Source of the DNA: Nectonema munidae
Taxonomy: Eukaryota; Nematomorpha; Nectonematoida; Nectonematidae
Length of the DNA stretch: 64,000 bases
Assembly (NCBI GenBank): GCA_030549495.1
Contig: JAUIRK010000909.1
Coordinates: forward strand, 728,001-792,000
Reading direction: 5' to 3'
Shown here: piece by piece, positions 10,831 to 21,732 of the stretch
Layout of the letters: the number at the start of each line of letters is the position of its first letter
Numbering within the stretch: the stretch's first letter is position 1
Program-made: the position numbers and the translations under genes
Notes under the pieces: model-generated
What the model was told of the DNA's origin: nothing
Seen by the model: only the letters and a program-made list of their open reading frames with translations
Database searches by the model: none

Positions 10831-13334
10831 TAGGCGTAGGAACCAGGGGGATACATACATATTCTGGTTTTTTAAATGATATGATTTTTGTATGACATTA
10901 AATGTATTTCAGAGATAAATGTCAAATGTCTCAAAATAAAAAGTTCAAAGGAACATCAATAATATCTTTTTTTAAAGTTTCGGAAATTTAGATCAAAATA
11001 CCAGTAATAATGTGTCCATGGAGAAAAGTTCTCCCACCAAAACTCATTCTTGTGCAACTTTTCCATGCCAAAATCAACCAAATACCTCAATTATTTTACC
11101 CAAAGTCACCTCTTCTCAAAAAGTTTTTTTTCAGGAAAAGTGGTTCAAAGTATATCCGTGGCTACACTATGATCCAGAAAGTCAAAAAGTCCTTTGTTTT
11201 CGCTGCTCTATGGAGTGAAAACAAGCTGCCTTAAAAACTGTGAAAAATAAAGAGTTAACTTTTATTGTAGAAGGTTTCAATAATTTGAAAAAGGCCACAA
11301 CAAAATTTGACTCTCAATAAGGTTCTGAATGCTACAAAGTCTTTGTTACATACAAAGCTTTGAACCCGATTGAAAGAATCAATACTTTGATTGACTTGAC
11401 AAAACTCAAACAACAAAAAAAGCATGGAACTATTTGTTTGACATTTTCAAGTGTATGAAGTTTTTATTGTAGCAAGGGCTCGTGTTCAGGGGACATACCC
11501 GCGAACAAGGCAATTTTCATTAACTATTGAAATGGTTTCGTGAGTCTGGTGATGAAGGTTCAGCGCCTTTTTTGAAAAAGTCAGCCAATTACACTTCTCC
11601 CACAATACAGGAAGAGATAATTCAGCCAGGATATTTTGAGAACACGTTCAGCTCGAATTGTGAAGAATGGTCCTTACGGAGTCATAGTAGATGGTACTTT
11701 AATTTAATCAATCTTTTTAGCTTCTGAGTATTGCTTCTAAAATATCTTATTCTGCAAACTTAAGTTTCTTTTTTATTTCTCACAGGAACCCAAGACATAA
11801 ATGGAACAGAGCAAGAAGCTGTTTGTTTTCGTCATGTGAGCGACGATTTAGAAATTTTCGAAGACTTTGTTGGATTATACGAACTCTCAAACACGTCAGG
11901 AGAAATCATTTCGAAAATGATTCTAGATGTCATACTTCGAAATTCTCACAAAATGTAACTTAAGAGCACAAACATATGATGGGGTTGCAAATATGATGGG
12001 AATGTATAAGGGATACCAAGCCAAAATCAAAGAACAACAGCCACTCGCATTGAATTTCCATTGCGCCTCTCATATTTCAAATTTAATAGTACAGCATGCT
12101 TCTTCAGTTAGTATTGATATTTGGGATGCGATTCAATGGGTTCATGAACTTGGAGTTATTTTCAAAAGGTCTGAAAAGTTCAAGGTATTTCAGATTTCAA
12201 TTAGATTACATGTTTTTGTTATATACCTTTTTCTCAATTTATTTTGACTTTTTCTTTAAAATACAATACATTAAGAATCTGTTCAAATCCATAACAACAG
12301 ACAGTTTAACAAACAATAATGATGATTATGAACTTACCGTCAATCTTGGAGCAATTCGTTCTCTTTGTCCGACCAGATGGCTTTGTAGACTGTCAGCAAT
12401 AATGTCTGTGAAAAACAGTTATGAAGTTGTTTTGAAAAGTTTGAAAGAGATGGCCTCAACTAATTCCTATGTCACTTCGGGGATAAAAGCGAACGATCTT
12501 TATGATCATTTTTCAAAAGGAAAAACCTTACTTGCTTTAGAAATGGGCATCAAACCTTTGACACTTTTAGAAAAACTTAATCGGTCAACGCAATCTGGGA
12601 ATGCTGTTGTCTCAAGTTAGATATTTCATTATGCCAAATTTTTTATAACAATATAATGTATATTTGCGACAGGTACCCTTGAAGCAGTTGAAATTACAAT
12701 CGATCAAATTTCCTCATGAAGATCTGATGATGATTTTTATTCTATATATAAAAAGTCAGTCGAAGAAATAAACAAATTTCAGTTAAAACCGTTGAATGTT
12801 CCGCGGAAAAAGAAAGCTAGCATTAAATTATCGAGTGAAAGTTCTGAAGATATCGTTAAACAACATCTCAAAGAACAATACTTTTAATTCCTCGACTCAA
12901 TAGTTTTGAAAATGAAAGAAATGTATAATTTGAGCAAGCCCGACCTCAATAAATACAAGATTCTTGAAAGCGCATCTAATTTTAGGAAAAATTTCTGACT
13001 ATGAAGTTTTAAAGCAGTAACCGGAAATACATATACAAACGTTAGAAGTAGAGCTGACAATGTTTAAGCAAAAAACACACGCAGAGAGCCTTCAAGAGGC
13101 AAAAGAAAGTTACCGAAACATGAACAAAGAAGTTCGCATACTTTTTCCCCAAGCTTTTCTGCTCTGAGAAGACTGAAAAAGTGGCTCAGAAATACTATGA
13201 GCCAAAAAAGACTGAATGCTGTTGCAGTTTGCAACATTCATCAAAGTCTCCTTGATGTGATTTCTGTTGAAATTCTTGCAGAGCAGTTTGCCAAGTCGAA
13301 TGAAAGAAGACGCGACACTTTTGCTTTTTGACAA
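10831..13334 (+). mobile_element. ZMYM1-like hAT transposon with spliceosomal introns, decayed
   Basis: A hAT transposase gene of the ZMYM1/TTF-finger type. A probable start is at 10926 (MSQNKKFKGTSIISFFK). A TTF-type zinc finger follows at about 11100-11215 (KVFFQEKWFKVYPWLHYDPE then KVLCFRCS). The core has VIVDGTQDINGTEQEAVCFR with GLYELSNTSGEIISKMI (11675-11925), then RAQTYDGVANMMGMYKGYQA with HCASHISNLIV (11950-12095), CPTRWLCR (about 12367), and a C-terminal dimerisation region LRRLKKWLRNTMSQKRLNAV to NERRRDTFAF (13160-13331). Three GT-AG introns keep frame: 11694-11785 (92 bp), 12185-12275 (91 bp) and 12616-12672 (57 bp). Several stops and shifts elsewhere show the copy is dead. A left terminus-like string TAGGCGTAGGAACCAGGGGG is at about 10831; no matching right end is visible. 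Confidence 0.85.
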
Positions 13335-14140
13335 TTTTTATCCATCATTTGTGCAATATATCAAATATAATTCATTAATGTGCAAATCTTCAACCTTCTT
13401 TTTTTGTTCTTTCATACACGATATTCCAAAATAAATCTGTTTTTGAATATAATTGTGATAAATTTATAAATTTCTAAGATATAATGTCCTATAGAAAGAG
13501 ATCCCCCTCACCGAAGAGAAATGGGGCAAAAAAAAATCAAAGTTATACCCCCAAGCATTATACATTTATACAGTGTATAAATATACCTAAATTTAGATAA
13601 ACATATATCATACTTATTTATAGACATTAGAGATGTATTGGATGTGAAATTTTTTGTATCCGCGAATGAGAATTAATTTTTTTGGCTGACTGATGTGAGA
13701 ATTAATTTTTTGTATCTAAACAAACGCAAGTTTTATTCTTCTTAAGGATTTAGAGAGAAGATGTCAATGAATATGTGTTATTATTATCATAAAGAAATAC
13801 TCATCATAAAAATTTTGGATAAAGTAAAAATTCCTAAAAAAATTTTCTCCTATATAGAAAAAAGAAAAATGCTTGAAAATTGCGGATGTTGAAACGTAAA
13901 TGATCGGGGATGAAGATGTAACATTTTTTGCGGATATCAAATGCATTTCTAATATAAATGCATGCATGATGTGCGTAAATTACGTTTTATTTTTTATATC
14001 TCAAACATTTATGAATATACTATATCTTTAAAAATAATTAACAAACCATTAAAATATTAACAAACCAAAATTCCATTTTTTATTTTTGAGTCTTATTTTA
14101 TTCTGATTTTTTCACTCTGTTAACATTTCTTTGATTCTAA
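13335..14140. other. A+T-rich DNA without recognised genes
   Basis: Between two hAT remnants. A partial local repeat of GAGAATTAATTTTTT occurs twice near 13670-13705. No coding or RNA feature can be supported. Confidence 0.4.
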
Positions 14141-14149
14141 AAATAACAT

Positions 14150-14440
14150 CTTATTAGGAAGGATTTAATGTTCTTTCAGACATATAGCGAATAGAGCTGA
14201 AATAAAAATTCTGCAGCAGAAAAAGCTCTTTCGCTTTCGACACTTGATGGTTTTATTAAGTCGATATAATGAAATTTTCCATTCCTAGATGTATGGTCAC
14301 AAATTTTAAATTTCGTGTTCAATTCATCCCATCCAAATGATCTGCCTTGAAAAATTAATAATAATTTATATAATTTTCCATATTTCTTCTCGTCTACAGT
14401 TCTCTCATGCAGTGCTTTTTTGATTGCTTAAGATCATACT
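14150..14440 (-). mobile_element. hAT transposase C-terminal fragment
   Basis: Read on the minus strand, positions about 14250-14190 encode KPSSVESERAFSAAEF, a close match to the hAT dimerisation-domain signature (xPSSVESERAFSAAG). Downstream SERTLN-like residues occur in a shifted frame. The fragment is broken and lacks the DDE core. It belongs to a different lineage from the neighbouring ZMYM1-like copy, which lies on the other strand. Confidence 0.7.
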
Positions 14441-14950
14441 AATGGCTCATTTCCTCCTTTTTATACATTCTAAATTAGAAATTTTCATCAAAATGTTAGT
14501 TCCAAGTGAATTAACATCATTAGAGAATGCAAACTTTAAAAAATCGTCATTGAATATAATTAACAAATTGTTAATTATTTTAATTATATATTGAAATAAA
14601 GCCATTACAAAAGAAATGCTTGTTGCTTTGGAGTAACAGAATGTGATTTTTTGTTTTAAGGAAGATTTTCAAAAATCGGTTAAAAACCACGTTTTACAGT
14701 TTTACACTTCTTACAGTGTTTGGTTGCCTTGCTTAATTTCCTTTTTAGAAATTGTGACCATATTTCTAAACAGTCTTATATGAGGAAAGGGGGGAGGGGG
14801 ATTCTGCTGACGACAATTTTTAGGTTATTGGAGCGTATACATTTTTGTGCATCAAAAATTTAAAGTATAGAGAAGGAACGTGGGTAAATTGCTCAAGACT
14901 TTGTAAGATTAGAGAAATTAATGAATAGTAATCATTTTTTCCCCTTAGAT

Positions 14951-15190
14951 ACATGTAAACTACCATATTCAGATGCACTGAATTCATTGGCATTCTTAAT
15001 TTTACAATATATATCCTGGTTATGCCAAAACATTAATCAAAATTGACCGAACCTGCCAAAAAGTGGTATATGTAAACTTAACTATATGGAAACTGGCATT
15101 ATCAGATGCACTGATTTCACTGGTGATCCTTATTTTTTACAAAATAAATTCTAGCTAAAGCTATGGAACATCAATCAAGGCTGACCAAAA
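14951..15190 (+). repeat. Diverged 132-bp tandem duplication
   Basis: Two diverged copies in tandem: CAGATGCACTGA recurs with a spacing of 132 bp (about 14970 and 15102), and each copy continues through a CATTAATCAAAATTGACC-like or CATCAATCAAGGCTGACC string. The identity is roughly three quarters by eye. No coding sense or terminal repeats were found. Confidence 0.6.
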
Positions 15191-15387
15191 AAAATATAAC
15201 AAAAGTAATATATTTTTTAATGTACAGGTATGCTAAATTTATCACATTCATTACATAAAATATATTAGATATGTCGAAATCTAGTCCCCAATATACAAAG
15301 AAACAAAAAATATTAAAAAAAAATACTTTGAACTTTAATATTTGTAACAAGAGTGTAGTGTTTGCAAAACATCGCAACAAAAGAAAC

Positions 15388-15483
15388 TTATTTGCAATGA
15401 AGTGAGTGACAAGTTAAGCATTGCAAGAAAGGATGGTCATTATTGCAACAAGGTTCGTAGCATTTTTGACACGGTTTCTTCAT
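15388..15483 (-). other. Short cysteine-rich coding remnant, possibly a piggyBac C-terminus
   Basis: A short frame on the minus strand ends in a dense Cys/His cluster: KKPCQKCYEPCCNNDHP, then FLQCLTCHSLHC and a stop. The frame is open a further 17 codons upstream, with a basic stretch KKIIKNRKRISK. The spacing of CxxC pairs with a stop right after the last Cys resembles the C-terminal cross-brace zinc finger of piggyBac transposases. This is a weak assignment: there is no upstream DDE domain in frame, and it could equally be chance or another zinc-binding tail. Confidence 0.3.
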
Positions 15484-16096
15484 TTTTGAAATTCTCTTTC
15501 TATTTTTTATGATTTTTTTCACGAAATGTTAGTGAGCCATGTTTTGCAACGTCTAACGTTTCCAACACTGCCAAAATTTTGTGTTTTTTGCGTTGAAATA
15601 TTTCGTTGTGACTTGCCGATAAAAGAATAAATCTTTCCTTTCAAGCCAAAAGATTCTAATACACATCTACACATACACACACGCAAGCAAAGATATAGAA
15701 AAGTTTTACTTTTGATTAGAAAATCCATAAAAAAAATATAGAAAAAAATATCCTCAGTTTTATAGGATATAAAGATGTTATAGAAAAATATTTATAGAGG
15801 AAAATGGAAAATAAATAAAGCACAACGTGTCAGATTCATTTTGCTTTTCTACTCACATAGCATTTATCCTTTACATCATATCTTATCTCTTTACATAATT
15901 CTCCACATCTGGGGGTTTGCTAACACAATGCCAGCACAGTTATCAAGAGAGGAAAAAGGCTGACAGAGGAAGAAATCATTTCGCTGAGACCATCATATGT
16001 AACAGAAGATAGTGAGAGACCGGCGAGTGATGATGGAGCCAAACCTCCCACTTATACAGTAACAGCTAGGCAATGACTCCTGCAGTTCATCAAGAG

Positions 16097-16386
16097 CAGG
16101 GGCCACCAAACTACGGCTTACGGGCCAGATCCAGCGCGCGAATTAAGTTTATTCGACACGCAAGCAAAATTTGGACATTGATAGATGTCACTAAATGAGT
16201 ATTTTTGAAATATATTGTGTTCATTTATCAATTTTGTCACATCCATAGTTTGCTTTATTTTGTTTTAAACAAGTATTAATAGGGATTTCATAATGCCACT
16301 GTTTTTTTAACTTTTCAATATTTCGGTCCGCGTTCCTTTAATTTTCGGTAATCGGGCCCGCTTGAATGAAAGTTTGGTGACCCATG
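16097..16386 (+). mobile_element. 290-bp hAT MITE (CAGGGGCCACCAAAC ends)
   Basis: A short non-autonomous element. The left end CAGGGGCCACCAAACTACGG pairs with the right end GTTTGGTGACCCATG as terminal inverted repeats (about 13 of 15 matching). The flanking 8-mers ATCAAGAG (16089-16096) and ATATAGAG (16387-16394) are a probable aged target duplication (6 of 8). The interior has ACGGGCCAGATCCAGCGCGC near the left end and CGGTCCGCG near the right, typical of the Charlie-type terminal region. It has no coding capacity. Confidence 0.8.
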
Positions 16387-16649
16387 ATATAGAGTGATAC
16401 GCAGTCACATGCTTGTAACTAAAACAGCTATCCTTGCTCACAGATTTACCGCAGACATCGTATAGCAGATTCTTAACAAAAGTGAAAGATGGATTTACAT
16501 AAATATAAACATTTTATAATGTATTACTTTGGGTCTGAACCAGTAAACTGACTCATTATGAAAGATCACAGACAGGAAATCGATTTATACAAAGAAAAAC
16601 ACGAAATAAAAGATTATTCTCAATCTGTCCCTCGCCAATTGTCTTCAGG

Positions 16650-17160
16650 CCTGGCACATATAAAATGTTTGGGTTAGGTGGATTGATTACTCTGTACTGA
16701 GACACTTTTCACCATAAATTAAATAAATTTTAGATTAAAAAAACTAGATTTCTAGCATAAAAAGCAATAAAACATCTTATATAATCTTCACATTATTGCT
16801 ACTTGCACATATATTGAGTTTGTGTAGTAAATTGCTTGGAAATACATTTAGGACTTGGGTCTAGGAATTGAAAAGTATGAAGTCGTGAGCTTGAATATGC
16901 CTCTTTTAAATAGAGTCTAAAATGTTTGGAAGGAAATTTGCTACAAACCTTAAATTAATATGAATTAGCTGCTCCATTCCGTAAGTGATGGGGAATGATT
17001 GCATGATAATGAAAGTTTGTACAGAAAATAATACAAGCGCAAAATACACTCTATACAAATTTAAGGCATTAGATCCAATGAAAATCAGGAAATAATTAAG
17101 TTAACCTGGGATGCTTTTACTGCACTCAAATGAGTACATCCCTACCTTTACCTAATGCGT
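16650..17160 (+). repeat. Dispersed repeat, inverted partner at 32760-33000
   Basis: Blocks here recur in reverse orientation in the first SPRTN intron. TTGATTACTCTGTACTGAGA (about 16683) matches the complement of about 32952-32975. AAATTTGCTACAAACCTTAA (16936) and the following ACTTTTACTGCAC-like block with AATGAGTA (about 17115-17135) also have complements near 32845 and 32800. The copy here is longer. Its right end, CATCCCTACCTTTACC, resembles the tail of the SINE family found at 51.4 kb. The element type is undetermined. Confidence 0.5.
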
Positions 17161-18620
17161 TAAAGCCAAGCTTACTAAAGGGCAAACCTAGAGCATTTGC
17201 ATACTTATACGTTGATAACCAAAAATTTGAAGGAAATTTAAAAAAACATTGCGAACTATTCAAAGCAATCTTGATAAAAAAAAACTAAGACATTATTAAA
17301 TAAAATGAATACCTAAGAATAGAGATGTATTTTGGAATAAAAGACTTGGTTGTTTGCTTAAATTATATTCAGGAAATATAATAAAGGCACTTATCCTAAC
17401 TAATAATTGCATTAATTAACTCCTTGAGTTACAGTAACCAATATAAGGCTAAACTTTTTAGGGTTAGCTGAAAAATTTGTGCGCTCTTTTTCAAATTACT
17501 GACTATATTACTGCCTCCGAACAACTAAAATTCAAATTCGAATTGATTATTATTATTATGATATCAAATGATTCGGAAATTAATTAAAAAATTTTAAAAA
17601 TATTCATTGAAAGACTTAGCAATGGATAGTCTACTGACAAGCCGAATATGCCTTTTAAATACCATAAATAAAGATATAGAATTGAGAGAATTCAAAGTTA
17701 TTCGGGGGAAGTGCCGTACCCCGACCTCTGAATGTACGCCGGTGGTTCAAATGCATATTTGTAAACCTATAATTATTGTTGAAATCTGGAACTTTTTTAT
17801 TTTTTTGAAAAAAACAGGGAGATTTGCCTGGAACAGGGAGAATTGAAATAATCTACATAATTCTATTTAATTAAAGGCATTTTGTAAATGTAATTGACAA
17901 TTTATTAGAGCACTGCAAAATACAGATTTACTAGTTAACACAATAAAGTACTTAGTTAAACAAAAACAAAGATATACACCAAATGAATAATTTTTTTGCA
18001 TTGTTATATGTTTTGGCTGCTTTCTTTGGCAGATTGAGTAATTCGTCTTTCGGTCTCCGATTATAACAAATATTTGTGCTTTCGGGGTTATCTGTCTTCA
18101 TGGCTAAAATGTTTTTTATTTTGATTTTAAAAATGATATGTAATTAAACTAAGTTATATAATTTCAAAATATATTATTTAAATTATAATTAAAAACTGGG
18201 AGATAATAAATGGAAGATGAGAGAAAGCAACCAAAACCGGAAGTCTCCAGGAATTACCGGGAGATTTAATCGGTTTGCAGATATATTAAGCAAAAATAAC
18301 TTATTTGATGTTATAAATTGGGTTAAATTTTTGAAAAAACCTTGATGAAATAACTATCTGTAAATAATTCTATGATTCTGAAATCTAAAATTTCAAAAGT
18401 TTCTGAAAATATCATAAAAGAAAAGGAAGTGATGTTTCAAAAGATATTTTAAAACTTGTTTTCACCTTTTTCAAACATAGAAAGGAAAGTTGTATTGAAT
18501 GAACAATATTTGTAAGGTTTTATTTTTTTTATTTGTTAAGTTGATTGGGACCCCTCATCTTAAAGATTTTTATGATGATGAGTCAGAACCGAATAGAACT
18601 TTAAAAATAAAAAAAAAAGA
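17161..18620. other. A+T-rich intergenic DNA
   Basis: No supported genes. An open frame at 17607-17846 has no recognised motif. GGGAGATTT-type phrases recur near 17818 and 18255, which hints at a decayed inverted-repeat element, but ends and target duplication could not be defined. Confidence 0.4.
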
Positions 18621-18623
18621 TGA

Positions 18624-18769
18624 AAAAAGGGAAATTCTAGAAAAAGTGTTGATAAGTTAAACGTTAAAAGAAATATTTTTAAAACATGGTTTAATATTCT
18701 TACTTGCTTTTTGCTCTACTTAGAAACCAATTTTGAAATGGTTTGTACCGGCACGACCTGTTTAAAAGC
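18624..18769 (+). repeat. Dispersed repeat, copy A (copy B at 20380-20529)
   Basis: A block of about 146 bp starting GGGAAATTCTAGAAAAAGTG and ending CCGGCACGACCTGTTTAAAA recurs in the same orientation at 20380-20529 with small indels and roughly 90% identity. Copy B sits in the loop of the inverted repeat at 20283-20760. Outside this block the flanks differ, so it is a shared module of a mobile element rather than a simple segmental duplication. Confidence 0.7.
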
Positions 18770-18833
18770 GGAGTCTCTTGTTCCAAAAATTCGCTAAAAT
18801 AAGCAGATTAGAGTAGTGAACATATTTTTTATA

Positions 18834-18970
18834 TTAACCCATTTAAGGCCAGGCAAAGCAGACGATATCTAAAAAAAACGCAGACGATTTATATTCAGTC
18901 GTTGAAAAAAGCAGACGAAGATGAAATTACTTATGTTCCAAAATAGGAACATTGGCCGTAAATGGGTTAA
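18834..18970. mobile_element. piggyBac-type MITE with TTAA target duplication
   Basis: TTAA|CCCATTTAAGGCCA at 18834-18851 is mirrored by TGGCCGTAAATGGG|TTAA at 18953-18970. The TTAA duplication, terminal CCC...GGG and inverted repeats of about 14 bp (13 matching) are the signature of piggyBac elements. At 129 bp between the TTAA copies it has no coding capacity. The interior carries GCAGACGA three times. It must have been moved by a piggyBac transposase encoded elsewhere. Confidence 0.8.
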
Positions 18971-19700
18971 TGTAGAATACAAACTTTTTTTAAAAATAGT
19001 TGCATGTTGGGAGATCACAAAGTACAAATTGAAAAAATATGCGTACATATTTTTGTTTGAGTGAAAGACATTGAACAAAATATAGTGCGCGTGTGAATAG
19101 AAGTTATTAGGATCTCTGCATAAACAGCCTTGGCATACGGTACGGTTCAATAGCTTTTTTGTACCTCTCAAAATTACATAAGCAAAAAAACTGAATATTA
19201 AAGTTCGGTTAAAAAAAAACGAAATCAAGTCATTTCTATACGTTCAACATCACTATAGAAAAAAACATTGGTTGGACCTTGTTTTTCAGAATTTTGAAAA
19301 TATACTATGATTTTAGAGAAGAAAAATGTCGACTTCCGTTTTTTACTGCAATAAATGTATTATGCAGTTTCGATGATTTTAAGGAAGATAAAAAATGATA
19401 CAGACAATTGTTAATTTTATCGTGTACCTTCTTTAAAAAAAGGTTCCTCAAAGATAAAATTGCAAGGATTCTATATCCCAATATCTCTTATGCTATTTAT
19501 GCATTACCACACGCCCAGTGTTCACTAATTCCTGAAGCAACTAATTCAATATAACTCAATGCAGTTTACTTATTGATTCGAAATGTTAATAATAATGCAT
19601 AATGCTTGTGTTGGTTTTTGCTAAAAAAAAATGAAAAATAAAAACCGTCAATTCATGTTCCTTTCTCACTACAAAGGAAAGAAATATGGGAAAACTTGAA
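18971..19700. other. Intergenic DNA
   Basis: No gene supported. The 119-codon open frame on the minus strand (18869-19228) runs through the piggyBac MITE and shows no domain, so it is treated as chance. Confidence 0.4.
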
Positions 19701-19714
19701 ATAAAGCGTTTAAA

Positions 19715-20170
19715 TTATGAAAGGCACAGAGATTTGAAGGATATTGTTCTTATGCTCGGATTATATATTGGATATGCCAAATATTGTGTTTTTGTGTTAG
19801 TAGGATAGTCGGCCAAAAGTTCTACATTGCAGCGTAAAATCTGACAACCTTAGACTAACTTTGAAAACTCGTGAGTTCAAAATTGATGATTAGTTGAATC
19901 AAATGAAATACTTTTACCACCTTTACACATAAACCTTGGAATGAGGAAAAATTTTATTAAAGCAGTGAACAAAGAAGATGAGGGGTTTAAATATTTGGAA
20001 GTAAAATATCCTTGTAGAGAATTTTATTTCTTCCAAGAAATCAAGATGTGTGTAATAGGCCTATGAAAACGCATTTTAGAACATTTTGGTGAAAAAGGAT
20101 ATAGCAGGGTACTCAAAGATGCTAGAGCATCAGCAACAAGAGATAATTTGTCAACAAACTTGAGCTATCA
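19715..20170 (+). mobile_element. Remnant of a repeat-associated ORF (LMLGLxxGYxKYC / PPLHIxLG type)
   Basis: In plus-strand frames broken by stops one reads HRDLKDIVLMLGLYIGYAKY at about 19725, then DSRPKVLHC, and further on LPPLHINLGMRKNFIKAVNK with EDEGFKYLEVKYP at about 19915-20010. From memory these match, in order, a coding sequence highly repeated in invertebrate genomes (LGLQLGYTKYCCFLCEWDSR ... LLPPLHIKLGLMKQFVKA). I cannot name the superfamily with certainty. The copy is dead and truncated, and it abuts the inverted repeat that starts at 20283. Confidence 0.6.
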
Positions 20171-20282
20171 ATTGAGAATATCTTAGTTAATTTCAAATAT
20201 TTCATTATTTTTGTAGATAAAATGGCGCTGAGTCTTCATAAATAAATAAAAGTTGTAAAGAAAATAAATTGAAAACGTTGAG

Positions 20283-20760
20283 TAAATCTTTTATTTAACA
20301 AAATACCAGCAATAATATTTCGTTCACTATGACCTTCTTCAGATATATATGACATAAAATGAAAGCGTGGAGTGTCTTAAAAAAGGGAAATTCTAGAAAA
20401 AGTGTTGATAAGTTCAACGTTAAAAGAAAGATTTTAGAATTTTTAAAACATGGTATTCTTACTTGCTTTTTGCTCTACTTAGAAATCAATTTTTGAAAAG
20501 GTTTGCACCGGCACGACCTGTTTAAAAGCAAAAAAAATTCATTCACACCAATTTATCAAGATATCTTCATTATAACACTGTAAATATATATACTACATAT
20601 GTGATTAACCTAAAGTAATCTCTTTACTATCAGCACCAATAATCCCTCTCAACACTCAGCAAGCAAGACATTTCACGCTTTCATTTTATGGCATATATAT
20701 CTGAAGAAGGTCATAGTGACCGAAATATTGTTGCTGGTATTTTGTTAAATAAAAGATTTA
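20283..20760. repeat. 96-bp inverted repeat (95% identical arms) around a 286-bp spacer
   Basis: The left arm (20283-20378) and right arm (20665-20760) are reverse complements with about 5 mismatches in 96. Each arm contains CTGAAGAAGGTCATAGTGAC, with an internal hairpin GGTCAtagTGACC followed by CGAAATATTG (AACGAAATATTA in the left arm). Motifs of this kind (CTGAAGA...GACCGAAA) are found near the ends of some Penelope-like and related retroelements, so the arms may be inverted terminal copies of such an element. The spacer carries copy B of the dispersed repeat (20380-20529). A transcript across the unit would fold into a long hairpin. Confidence 0.75.
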
Positions 20761-20763
20761 TTT

Positions 20764-21689
20764 TATTTTGTTTTTTACTTATGACTCAAACGAATATTTT
20801 TGCTAATGTTCGAGTAGGTTAGTAAGTTGAAATTTTATCCGTTTTTTAAATATCATATTTTCCGAAACGAAAAAAGGAAATTTAAAAATACAAAATTTTT
20901 CCTGGAATCGTAACGTAGGTCATCACTGCTGCATAAGCAGGAACATAAGATGATGTACACCAGGAAAATATATAGTCTATCTTTTAAACCATAACACAAC
21001 TGTTACATCTTTTTAAACTTAAAAAGTCAATTTCGAACAAAATCAATAATGCTTTAAAATTTATAAGGTATTTTACAGATATAAAGAAAAACAACAATTT
21101 TCTTCGTTCTTAGTATGCTCGAATATGAATAGGAAGTAAAGAAACGAAAAAATGTTATACTCTGAAGACGTAAAAGAAGCGAAAGAAAAACTTAGAGACT
21201 CAAAATCAAAAAATAGCATTTTTATACCTCAAACTTCTAAAAAGTTGAATTTTATCGCAATCCCTCTAAATTCAAGATTTCGATGTTTGACTGTGTATAT
21301 TTATGAGAAATAAATTATTGATCCATTAGATCTATACCAGGTTTACATCGATTAGTGAATCTCATATATCTCATACGAATCAGGTGTGATAGTAGATCAT
21401 TTTGCCAGGTCCTTTACAATTCGGATTACCTATTTTAATCTAAAATTGCATATTAAATGATACTTCGCTTTATTTCAAAGAAAATAACAACTGCATAACA
21501 AAATGGTGAAAAGAAAGGCTATGGACAAACTACTTAAAAATTTTGTAACAATTTCAATATAAAAGCCTGAAATCAAGCAAAGCATATGAATCTTTTAGTT
21601 CATTTGCTTAGTTAGTGAACAATGCAGATATTAGGTATGAACTAGTATGCGTTAAAATAATTTATTCAGTCCTCTAGATACATAAATTC
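20764..21689. other. Intergenic DNA 3' of SPRTN
   Basis: This lies just past the SPRTN poly(A) signal. I looked on the minus strand for a further SPRTN exon coding for a UBZ finger (C-x2-C ... H-x3-C) and saw none. No other feature is supported. Confidence 0.45.
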
Positions 21690-21695
21690 TTTATT
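21690..21695 (-). terminator. SPRTN poly(A) signal
   Basis: On the minus strand this is AATAAA, 38 bases past the SPRTN stop codon. A second AATAAA lies at 21661-21666. Both suit 3' end formation shortly after the last exon. Confidence 0.55.
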
Positions 21696-21732
21696 TGGCG
21701 TGGAAAAGCATTAATTTTGTCATATTATTCTG

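Noticed and set aside
18869-19228. 119-codon open frame on the minus strand
   Set aside because: It runs through the piggyBac MITE and lacks any domain or codon bias.
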